NCBI RefSeq assembly: GCF_001968835.1
Contig: NZ_MRDE01000017.1
Location: 1-64,000 of the forward strand
Length of the DNA stretch: 64,000 nt
Reading direction: 5' to 3'
Source of the DNA: Tersicoccus phoenicis
Lineage (GTDB): Bacteria; Actinomycetota; Actinomycetes; Actinomycetales; Micrococcaceae
Shown here one piece after another: positions 54,009 to 64,000 of this stretch. The notes under the pieces are model-generated. The model made no database searches. It saw only the letters and a program-made list of their open reading frames with translations, and was not told the DNA's origin. The translations under genes and the position numbers were made by a program. The stretch's first letter is position 1; each line of letters opens with the position of its first letter.

Positions 54009-54044
54009 TAGGCTGCTGGCGTGAACAGGATGTCGCATGACTGA
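54009..54044 (+). promoter_or_regulatory. Leaderless promoter and 7-codon upstream ORF
   Basis: TAGGCT (54009-54014) plus six bases leads to a GTG at 54021 that opens VNRMSHD and stops at 54044. The stop lies inside the next gene, whose ATG (54037) overlaps the small ORF by eight bases in another frame. AGGA at 54027-54030, inside the small ORF, can serve as ribosome-binding site for the main gene. Confidence 0.5.
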
Positions 54045-54465
54045 GACCGACCCCGCCGCCGCGGGCCGTGACCGCGGCCCTCGGTGCCCGATCGCCGTCC
54101 TCGTCCTGGCCGGGCTGGTGGTCCTCCAGGTTGTGGGGGTGCTGGTCGTGGCGTCCTGGTACGGCGCCGCACTGTTCTCCTCCCGGGCCGACTCCCTCGG
54201 CGGCGCCGTGTTCACCTTGGTCCTGCTCCTGCTGGTCGCCGGGTGGCAGGCGGTCAGCGCGATCGCCCTCACCCGTGGTCGACGGTGGGCGCGAGCGGCC
54301 GTGCTGGTGTGGCAGTTCTTCCTGTTCGCGCTCGCGGTGCCCTCGCTCACGGGGGGCTTCTGGGGCTGGGCCCTGCTGCTGGGGCTGCCGGCCCTGGCCG
54401 TCATCTACCTGCTGTTCCGTGGTGACGTCGTCGCCTTCACCACCCCCACCCCGGCCGCCGGCTGA
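54037..54465 (+). CDS. Small four-helix membrane protein of unknown function
   Basis: 142 residues, ATG at 54037 with AGGA six bases upstream. Four hydrophobic segments are visible: IAVLVLAGLVVLQVVGVLVV, VFTLVLLLLVAGWQAVSAIA, AAVLVWQFFLFALAVPSL and GWALLLGLPALAVIYLLF. No catalytic or binding motif is evident. The pattern is that of many uncharacterised actinobacterial membrane proteins. The 3' end overlaps the convergent FHA-FtsK gene by 29 bp, so the two messages are complementary at their ends. Translation may depend on a seven-codon upstream ORF. Confidence 0.7.
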   Translation: MTETDPAAAGRDRGPRCPIAVLVLAGLVVLQVVGVLVVASWYGAALFSSRADSLGGAVFTLVLLLLVAGWQAVSAIALTRGRRWARAAVLVWQFFLFALAVPSLTGGFWGWALLLGLPALAVIYLLFRGDVVAFTTPTPAAG

Positions 54466-57400
54466 GGAGGCCACCGGGCCCGGGAACGTCCGGGACCTGG
54501 AACACGTGCCGGCTCGCCCCTGCCAACCACACCGCGCGACCCGGCACCGCGACCGGGTCGACGGGCAGGCGGACGCCCAGCGGAACCAGTGCCGCCGGAT
54601 CGGTGGCGCCGACCACGACCAGGCGACGTTCGGCCAGCGCGGGAGTGAGGAGCGGCAACCGGTGGGTCAGGGCGGTCGCCGTCGACACGACGACCACGGC
54701 GCAGTGGCCCGCGGCGAGCAGCTCGGTCAGTCGCTGCAGGGTTCGGGCATCGAGCGTATCCGCGTCGTCGACCAGGACCACGCCCGGCGCCGAGGGACGC
54801 TCGACCGGACGGATCAGGCCGCCGTTGAGTTCGGCGAGCGCTCGCAGCAGGGTGCTACGGCCCGAGCCGGCGGCACCGACCACGGGCAGGACGAGGCCCG
54901 GCCCCACCCGGACGTGCTGCGGTTCCGCGGCCTCGCCGAGGCCGGCGAGCAGGGACCACCCGGCACCACCCGTGCCAGTGCCGCCCTCCGCGCCACCGGT
55001 GTTGTCCGTTGCCGGACGGGCGCATCGGTGCAGATCTGCCAGGGACAGTCGGTCCGGCAGGGGATGGAGCACCGGCCCGTCCCGCACCGGGTCGCCCTGC
55101 CCGGCCGGAGCCTTCAGCTCGGTCGGGAGCGGAGGGACGATCAGCTGGGCGCGGGCCGGAGCCGGGCCGGAGCCGGGGCCCTCGACGACGACCCGGCCCG
55201 GGATCGGTTCCACCCTCGGTAGCCGGGGCCAGCCGGCGGTCGTCCCGTCCGCTGCACCGGCCACGTGCACGCGCTGTCCCAGATGCGCCAGTATCCGGCT
55301 GCCGATCAGGTCGCGTCCGCCGCTGACGATCAGGCCCAGACCGGCCGCGGTTCCGGCCGCGGCCAGGTGCAGCAGCAACCCCTCCCCGTCGGACCAGGGC
55401 TGGGCCCGGAACGCGGCACACCAGGTCGGCCAGTCGTGCACCACGAGCAGCAACGGGGTGACGGAGTGGGCTCCGGGGTCGGGCGCGAGCGCGGCTCGGC
55501 CCGCGACCACGCGGTCGAGGCGCTCGAGCAGACGTACCGCTCGCTGGGGTTCGGCACCGGTGACCCGTGCGCCCACGCATCCCGGGGGCAGCAGGTCCGC
55601 CAGGGTGTCAGCCGCGTCGAACAGGTAGCACCGGGCCCCGGACGCGGTGGCCGGCACCAGGCGCCGCACCACGGCCAAGACCGCGGTGTGGTCGTCGCCG
55701 AGCACGGCGAGGTGCGGGTCCGTCGCGGGCGTGTACCGCCACGGTTGCAGCCGCTGCTCGTCGGGCCGGTCGATCAGCCCGACCGGGGTACCCCCGGGCA
55801 GTGAATCCGGCTGCTCGAGCGCGAGCACATCCGCCGCGGACGGGTCGGCCGGCAGGGGGGCAGCGATCACGCGGCGCCGGACCGGCACCGGTGGCCGTCT
55901 GCCGGACGGGCTCGTCCCGGTCACGGCGAGACCGGCACGGGGTGGGGAAGCGGGGCAGGAGATCCACGCGCCGGGCTCGATCCCGCCACCGTCCCAGACG
56001 GCGATCCGGGGGACGTCCGCACGTATCGCTCTCGACCCGGGGACCGCGGTGGTGGCCGTCTGGAAGAGCACGGGTGACCGGTCGCCGACGCTGATCCAGC
56101 CCCGGCCGGGCACACGGGCCGGCAGATCCGCGGCGACCGCCGAGCCGAGGACGTCGAACGACTCGTCGGCCGACTGCGTGCGCAGCGCGATCCGGATCGC
56201 CGTGTTGGCCCGGATGTCACCGTTGACGGCGCCCCGCGGTCGCTGCGTCGCCATCACCAGATGGATACCGAGGGAGCGGCCCTGGGCGGCGAGGCGGACC
56301 AGTTCGGCCAGGCCGGCCGGCTGCTCGTCGACCATCACCCGGAATTCGTCGATCACGATCACCAGCCGGCCGGGCGCGGTGTGTGGTGGGACGGCGGGGT
56401 CGTCGACGGAGTCGGCGCCGTACCTCCGCAGCAACGACTCCCGTCGTCGCAGTTCGCTGCGCAGTGAGGCGAGGGTGCGTTCCAGGCCGCCGTCGAGATC
56501 GGTGACCAACGCGTCACAGTGCGGCAGTGCGGCCAGCGGGGCCAGGGCCGTGCCGCCCTTGAAGTCGATCAGGACGAGGCCGAGCTCGGCCGGGGTGCGG
56601 TCGCGGGTCAACGACATCACCAGGGTGCGCAGCAGTTCGGACTTGCCCGCGCCGGTGGTGCCGGCGATCAGCAGGTGCGGTCCGTCGGCGGCGAGGTCGA
56701 CGAGCAGGGGCCCGTCGGCGGCCATCCCGAGCACGCACGGCAGCCGCGCGCCCGCGACGATCCCGTGCGCACGCTCGTGCACCCGGTCCGCCGTGCACCG
56801 GAGCGGCACGGCGGCGGCGGCCGCCGGGGCTGCCACGGCCGGGTGCGACGACCCGGCTCGCCAGACGCAGTACCGTTCGAAAGCTGCCGCCGGCATCAGG
56901 TCGGGCACGAACGATCGCCGCGCGCGTGGGGGTGTGCCGACGGTCGACGCGGGGGCGCCCAGCCGGATGGCGGCCCGGTGCTCCTCGGCCGGCCGGTTCG
57001 CCGACCGGTCCGGTAGGGAGCCCGGTGACCCGACCAGCCACAGGCCGGCCGGCGGTTCACGGAGCACCCGGTCCAGCTCGGTCCGCCCGGCCGCGTCCAA
57101 CCGGTCGACGTCGACGATGAGCAGGTCGGGCAGCGCTGCCCCCGGGGATCGCTCGTCGGGTTCGTCGGGAGCGCAGAGCGGTCGGAGTGCCGGGGAGAGC
57201 ACGGTGACGGACGGGAGCAACCGCGCGCTCGCCGTCAGGTCCGGGTCAGCGCACAGGTGCAGGCGTGGGGCCGGGTCCAGGCCGCCCAGCTGGGTCAGCA
57301 CCGCGCGGAGGAGTGCGGAGGTGTGGTCCGGGCCACCGACGACGTCGACGCGGCGATGCGCTCCGAGGTCGAGGATCACCGGCACCGGCCCGACGGGGAC

Positions 57401-58792
57401 GGCTGGTCCCCGGCCGAACCGAGGCGGCCGTCCCCGGGCCCGCCCGCCGCGACGCCGGACCGAGCGGGCCAGTCGGACCGCCAGGCTTCCCGACCGCGCC
57501 AGTGCTGTGCCGGGTGGTGCCGTGCCGGGTGGTCCGGTCCCCGGTGATCCTGCCGTCGAGGGCTCTGCGGCCGGGACGGCCTCCGCGCCCAGCCGCAGCA
57601 GCACCGCGGGAAGGGCGGACACATCATCGGTGCCTTCGCCCGCCGGCGTGCGACAGGCCCGCAGCCCGGCACCGTCGAATTGCCCGGCACCGTCGAATTG
57701 CCCGGCACCGTCGAATTGCCCGGCACCGTCGAATTGCCCGGCACCGGCGAACCGCCCGGCAGTGTGCCGGCGAGCTGTGTCCTGGCGAGCTGGGTCCTCG
57801 TGAGCGGCGTCCTGGCGGACAGAGCTCTGACCAGGCAGGTCCTGGCGAGCCGCCAGCAGGTGCGTGGTCAGGTCGGGGACCTCCGTGGTGGCATCGTCGT
57901 CGACCGGCTCACCCCGCCGCTGCCGGGCGCGCAGCCCGGCCAGTGCCGGCAGCAGGCTCATCGGGGCCGACATCGCCGTCAGCCCGAGCAGCAGCCAGGA
58001 CCCGGTCGTCGTGGCGAGGACGATGCCGATCAGCAGGGGCAGGGCCGCGGTGGCCACCAGCAGCCCCGGCGAGGTGCTGCGGGGAGGGGCGGCCGACGGT
58101 GCGGTGGCAGGAGCGGGTGAGCGGATCGCGGTCGGATGCGCCGGCAGCGCGGTGTCGAGCGCGCGCAGACACAGCGGCACCGAGCCGATGGCGATCCGGG
58201 AAGCCACGGTGACCAGCCCCTGCCGGCGAGACCGACCGTCGACGGTCGACCCGTTGACCGACCCGGTGTCGGTCAGCACGATCCGGTCGGCCAGCACGTC
58301 CACGGTGGCGTGCCGGCGAGAGACGGACGGGTCGTCGACCACCAGGTCGGCGCCGATCCGGCCGACCGTGTGCCGTCCCCGGCGTAGGGCCAGCAGGGTG
58401 CCGGCGCCGGTGCCACCCACCACGCCGAGAACCAGTCCGGCGGTGAGGTCGGCGCTCGATGCCGGGGCGGTGCGCAGCCCGTCCGGCGGGCCATCGCGGC
58501 ACGGGGGGACTCCCACCCGGACCACGAGAGCGCCGGTGGCCGGCAGGGTGCGCAGTCGGGCCACGGGCGTGCCGTCGACGGTGGCGTCGACGTGCCCGCA
58601 GGCGCGCGCCAGCAATTCCGCCAGCGCGACCCCGGGCGCGCTCCAGTCCCGGGCGGAGGCCCGGGCTGGGCGGCCCTCGAGGGGCAGCGCGGGAGAACGG
58701 TCCGGCAGGTCGGCGACGAGATGGACCACCGGGACGCCGCACCGGCATCCCGCCGCGCCGGGCCCGTGCACGAGGACGACCTGCAGCAGCAT
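54437..58792 (-). CDS. FHA-domain FtsK/SpoIIIE (EccC/EssC-like) ATPase
   Basis: 1451 residues; ATG at 58792 with AGAGGAG upstream. Order: N-terminal segment (1-120), FHA domain (about 130-205, VGRIGADLVVDDPSVSRRHATV region with RRH), two transmembrane helices (LLVATAALPLLIGIVLATT onward), a low-complexity stretch with four GAGQFD repeats, then FtsK domain 1 with Walker A GTTGAGKS (711-718), Walker B LVIVIDEF and RAxxQRP-type ATQRPRGAVNG. A second P-loop-like domain has GAAGSGRST (1306-1314), with Arg replacing Lys, and VVLVDDADTL. This resembles the EssC/EccC motors of type VII secretion, but no WXG100 protein, EccD or mycosin gene is nearby. An in-frame extension upstream runs antisense through glf and is rejected. 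Confidence 0.85.
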   Translation of the reverse strand: MLLQVVLVHGPGAAGCRCGVPVVHLVADLPDRSPALPLEGRPARASARDWSAPGVALAELLARACGHVDATVDGTPVARLRTLPATGALVVRVGVPPCRDGPPDGLRTAPASSADLTAGLVLGVVGGTGAGTLLALRRGRHTVGRIGADLVVDDPSVSRRHATVDVLADRIVLTDTGSVNGSTVDGRSRRQGLVTVASRIAIGSVPLCLRALDTALPAHPTAIRSPAPATAPSAAPPRSTSPGLLVATAALPLLIGIVLATTTGSWLLLGLTAMSAPMSLLPALAGLRARQRRGEPVDDDATTEVPDLTTHLLAARQDLPGQSSVRQDAAHEDPARQDTARRHTAGRFAGAGQFDGAGQFDGAGQFDGAGQFDGAGLRACRTPAGEGTDDVSALPAVLLRLGAEAVPAAEPSTAGSPGTGPPGTAPPGTALARSGSLAVRLARSVRRRGGRARGRPPRFGRGPAVPVGPVPVILDLGAHRRVDVVGGPDHTSALLRAVLTQLGGLDPAPRLHLCADPDLTASARLLPSVTVLSPALRPLCAPDEPDERSPGAALPDLLIVDVDRLDAAGRTELDRVLREPPAGLWLVGSPGSLPDRSANRPAEEHRAAIRLGAPASTVGTPPRARRSFVPDLMPAAAFERYCVWRAGSSHPAVAAPAAAAAVPLRCTADRVHERAHGIVAGARLPCVLGMAADGPLLVDLAADGPHLLIAGTTGAGKSELLRTLVMSLTRDRTPAELGLVLIDFKGGTALAPLAALPHCDALVTDLDGGLERTLASLRSELRRRESLLRRYGADSVDDPAVPPHTAPGRLVIVIDEFRVMVDEQPAGLAELVRLAAQGRSLGIHLVMATQRPRGAVNGDIRANTAIRIALRTQSADESFDVLGSAVAADLPARVPGRGWISVGDRSPVLFQTATTAVPGSRAIRADVPRIAVWDGGGIEPGAWISCPASPPRAGLAVTGTSPSGRRPPVPVRRRVIAAPLPADPSAADVLALEQPDSLPGGTPVGLIDRPDEQRLQPWRYTPATDPHLAVLGDDHTAVLAVVRRLVPATASGARCYLFDAADTLADLLPPGCVGARVTGAEPQRAVRLLERLDRVVAGRAALAPDPGAHSVTPLLLVVHDWPTWCAAFRAQPWSDGEGLLLHLAAAGTAAGLGLIVSGGRDLIGSRILAHLGQRVHVAGAADGTTAGWPRLPRVEPIPGRVVVEGPGSGPAPARAQLIVPPLPTELKAPAGQGDPVRDGPVLHPLPDRLSLADLHRCARPATDNTGGAEGGTGTGGAGWSLLAGLGEAAEPQHVRVGPGLVLPVVGAAGSGRSTLLRALAELNGGLIRPVERPSAPGVVLVDDADTLDARTLQRLTELLAAGHCAVVVVSTATALTHRLPLLTPALAERRLVVVGATDPAALVPLGVRLPVDPVAVPGRAVWLAGASRHVFQVPDVPGPGGLLSRRPGWGW
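57666..57746 (-). repeat. 18-bp tandem repeat in the FHA-FtsK gene
   Basis: Four identical units of CCGGCACCGTCGAATTGC (57666-57737) plus a partial fifth encode the GAGQFD repeats. Unit identity at the DNA level suggests recent expansion or ongoing slippage; the length keeps the frame. Confidence 0.92.
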
Positions 58793-58839
58793 CGGGGTCT
58801 CCTCTCGCCCGGAACCGGCACCGTACCGGCGTCCTCGGC

Positions 58840-58855
58840 TCGACCCTAGGGTCGA
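58840..58855. promoter_or_regulatory. Perfect 16-bp palindrome between FHA-FtsK and glf
   Basis: TCGACCCTAGGGTCGA is fully symmetric and lies 48 bp upstream of the FHA-FtsK start. It contains TAGGGT, a possible -10 for that gene, so it could be an operator. No regulator is known. Confidence 0.5.
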
Positions 58856-58873
58856 CCAGGCCCTTCCGGATGA

Positions 58874-62315
<3,442 letters not shown>

Positions 62316-62319
<4 letters not shown>

Positions 62320-63209
62320 GCTCTCGCTCGACGACGTCGCTCGCCGTTCCTCCCGGGATGACCACGCCCGGAAGGAGCCGCGGTTTCCGCGACGTCATCC
62401 GCCACTTCTACCTCCTGCGCCTCCTGGTCAACAAGGAGGTCAAGGTCCGCTACCGGGGCTCGGTGCTGGGCCTGCTGTGGTCTTACATCCGGCCCGCCGT
62501 GCAGTTCGTCGTGTTCTACGTGGCCATGGGCATCTTCCTCGAGCTGGAAAAGGGCACCCCGAACTACGCGATTTACCTGTTCTCGGGGATCGTCGTAATC
62601 AACTTCTTCTCCGAGGCCTTCGGCAACGGTGCCCGGGCGATGGTCGCCAACGGCGGCCTGATCAAGAAGATCTTCCTGCCCCGGCAGCTGTTCTCCTTCG
62701 CCACGCTGTGGGTCGCCGGCGTCCACTTCGTCCCGCAGATGGTCGTCCTTGTCATCGCATGCCTGATCGTGGGCTGGGCGCCGTCCCTGCTGAGCGTCGT
62801 CGCTATCCTCGTCGGGCTCATCATCACGGCGGTCTTCGCCACGGGACTGGGCCTGATCTTCGGTGCCGCGAACGTCTTCTTTCGGGACTCGGAGAACCTC
62901 GTCGACCTCTACATCATGGTGGCCACTTGGCTCTCGCCGGTGCTCTACACGTGGACGATGGTGCAGGACAAGTTCGGTGACCTCTGGTTCAACGTCTACA
63001 TGCTGAACCCGTTGACCCCCGCGGTCGAGCTGTTCCACTTCGGCTGGTGGCGCGGCACGGTGGACGGCCGCTTCGGCGTCGTGCTCGAAGTGCCGCCCCA
63101 CCTGTTCACCGTGTGGACGCCGCTGGCCGCTTTGGTGGCCCTGCTCACCCTGCTCGTCGGCAGCCTGATGTTTTCCCGTCTGGAGGGGCGTTTTGCCCAG
63201 GAACTCTGA
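62316..63209 (+). CDS. wzm: Galactan ABC exporter permease Wzm
   Basis: 297 residues from a TTG at 62316 that overlaps the glfT2 stop and has AAGGA six bases upstream; an ATG at 62358 without a ribosome-binding site would shorten it by 14. Six transmembrane helices typical of the ABC-2 polysaccharide exporters, starting LLVNKEVKVRYRGSVLGLLW and including FVVFYVAMGIFLEL and LIITAVFATGLGLIFGAANVF. The homologue Rv3783 works with Rv3781 (Wzt) to move lipid-linked galactan across the membrane. Confidence 0.93.
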
Positions 63210-63990
63210 ACCGCGGCCCGACGCATCGCGCTCTACCGCGCGTCAGCCCGTGACAGCCACCCCGCTGGCGATCACCGTGCGGGACGTGCGGAAGGACTTC
63301 GTCCTCCGGCACACCCGGTCCATGAAGGAAGCCTTCATGTGGCTGATCAAGGGTCGTCGCGGCGACCTCTCCGAGAAGTTCACGGCGATCGACGACGTGT
63401 CCTTCGACGTCCACGAGGGAGAGGCCGTCGCCCTGCTCGGTCTGAACGGCTCGGGAAAGTCGACGATGCTCAAGATGATTTCCGGTGTCATGATGCCCGA
63501 TTCCGGCCTGGTCGCGACGCGCGGTCGCGTCGCCGGACTGATCGAGGTGGGGGCCGGGTTCCATCCCGATCTAACCGGCCGGGACAACGTTTACCTCAAC
63601 GGCGCAATCCTGGGTATGACCGCGAGTGAGCTGGACGAGAAGTTCGACGCCATCGTTGAGTTCTCCGAGATCGGCCAGTTCATCGACACCGAGGTGAAGT
63701 TCTACTCGTCGGGCATGTACCTGCGGCTCGCGTTCGCCGTGGCCATCCACACGACCCCCGACGTCTTCCTGGTCGACGAGATCCTTGCCGTCGGCGACGA
63801 GCCGTTCCAGAAGAAGTGCATGGACAAGATCGCCGAGTTGATCGCCGCCGGGCACACCCTCGTGGTTGTCAGCCACGAGCTGGACAAGGTCGCCGACATC
63901 TGCGATCGGGGCATTCTGCTCGAACATGGACGCAAGGTCGTGGACGGGTCGGTGACGGACGCGATCAAGCGGCTCCGCGGCGAGGACTGA
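63193..63990 (+). CDS. wzt: Galactan ABC exporter ATP-binding protein Wzt
   Basis: 265 residues from a TTG at 63193 with GGAGGGG upstream, overlapping wzm by 17 bp. ABC ATPase: Walker A GLNGSGKST at 83-91, the Q-loop region GLIEVGAGFHPDLTGRDNVYLNG, signature YSSGMYLRLAFAVAI (the SSGM form of the polysaccharide-exporter group) and Walker B VFLVDEILAVGDE. It lacks the C-terminal carbohydrate-binding domain of O-antigen Wzt and has the length of Rv3781. Ends ten bases before the window edge; further cell-wall genes may follow. Confidence 0.95.
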   Translation: MPRNSEPRPDASRSTARQPVTATPLAITVRDVRKDFVLRHTRSMKEAFMWLIKGRRGDLSEKFTAIDDVSFDVHEGEAVALLGLNGSGKSTMLKMISGVMMPDSGLVATRGRVAGLIEVGAGFHPDLTGRDNVYLNGAILGMTASELDEKFDAIVEFSEIGQFIDTEVKFYSSGMYLRLAFAVAIHTTPDVFLVDEILAVGDEPFQKKCMDKIAELIAAGHTLVVVSHELDKVADICDRGILLEHGRKVVDGSVTDAIKRLRGED

Positions 63991-64000
63991 TCCGGAACTG

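Noticed and set aside
57666-57746. Short regular repeats as a CRISPR array
   Set aside because: Units are contiguous 18-bp tandem copies inside a coding frame with no spacers, and no cas genes are present.

Overview
The window comes from a high-GC (roughly 70-75 percent) Gram-positive actinobacterium. The evidence is WhiB1, MtrAB-LpqB, a long ribosome-hibernation factor, an Rv3235-type protein, a DUF222 (13E12-type) protein, a BldC-like regulator and a galactan pathway (Glf, GlfT2, Wzm, Wzt). These point to an arabinogalactan-making lineage related to the mycolata, Pseudonocardiales or Nakamurellales. The sequence alone does not fix the genus. I see no phage, insertion sequence, CRISPR array or complete defence island. 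Most of the window is chromosomal core with lineage-specific additions.

Layout. 1-0.8 kb: a DUF222 gene cut by the window edge, with an SOS box inside its promoter. 1-15 kb: a block matching the Mycobacterium Rv3193c-Rv3199c neighbourhood: phosphotransferase-like protein, NudC, UvrD2, ThiF-like protein, DUF45 peptidase, DUF2342, PDZ-Lon protease and UPF0182, with a glutaryl-CoA-type dehydrogenase inserted. An initiator tRNA gene with its own promoter and terminator follows. 15-22 kb: photolyase, a PspA/TPM envelope-stress pair and a secreted HtrA protease. 22-31 kb: EtfBA, TrmL, a DinB2-like polymerase, cysteine desulfurase with MnmA (tRNA 2-thiouridine), a CPBP-family membrane protein, chorismate mutase and a zinc-ligand-free MetE-like protein. 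31-42 kb: mtrA-mtrB-lpqB-comF-hpf, a YcaQ-like glycosylase and secA, largely syntenic with Rv3240c-Rv3246c. 42-47 kb: Rv3235/LysM pair, an unknown protein, and a BldC-like/SAF/CpaE-like module. 47-54 kb: 180-kDa NAD-glutamate dehydrogenase, PdtaS kinase and WhiB1. 54-64 kb: a membrane protein, a giant FHA-FtsK/EccC-type ATPase and the glf-glfT2-wzm-wzt galactan operon.

The genes fall into cooperating sets. One handles DNA damage (SOS-controlled DUF222, UvrD2, photolyase, DinB2, YcaQ-like). One handles the envelope (MtrAB-LpqB, HtrA, PspA/TPM, SecA, LysM, galactan synthesis and export). One handles translation and tRNA (initiator tRNA, TrmL, IscS-MnmA, HPF). Redox and nitrogen metabolism are represented by the Etf proteins, acyl-CoA dehydrogenase and glutamate dehydrogenase.

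The most striking pattern is regulatory. At least nine start codons sit exactly six bases downstream of a TANNNT -10 element, which predicts leaderless transcripts. One of these promoters carries a perfect LexA site in its spacer. Another starts a seven-codon upstream ORF. Other points worth a look are a CPBP protein lacking both catalytic histidines, a DinB with an aliphatic steric gate and a duplicated N-terminal extension, a long intergenic inverted repeat, and an orphan FHA-FtsK ATPase with an 18-bp tandem repeat.
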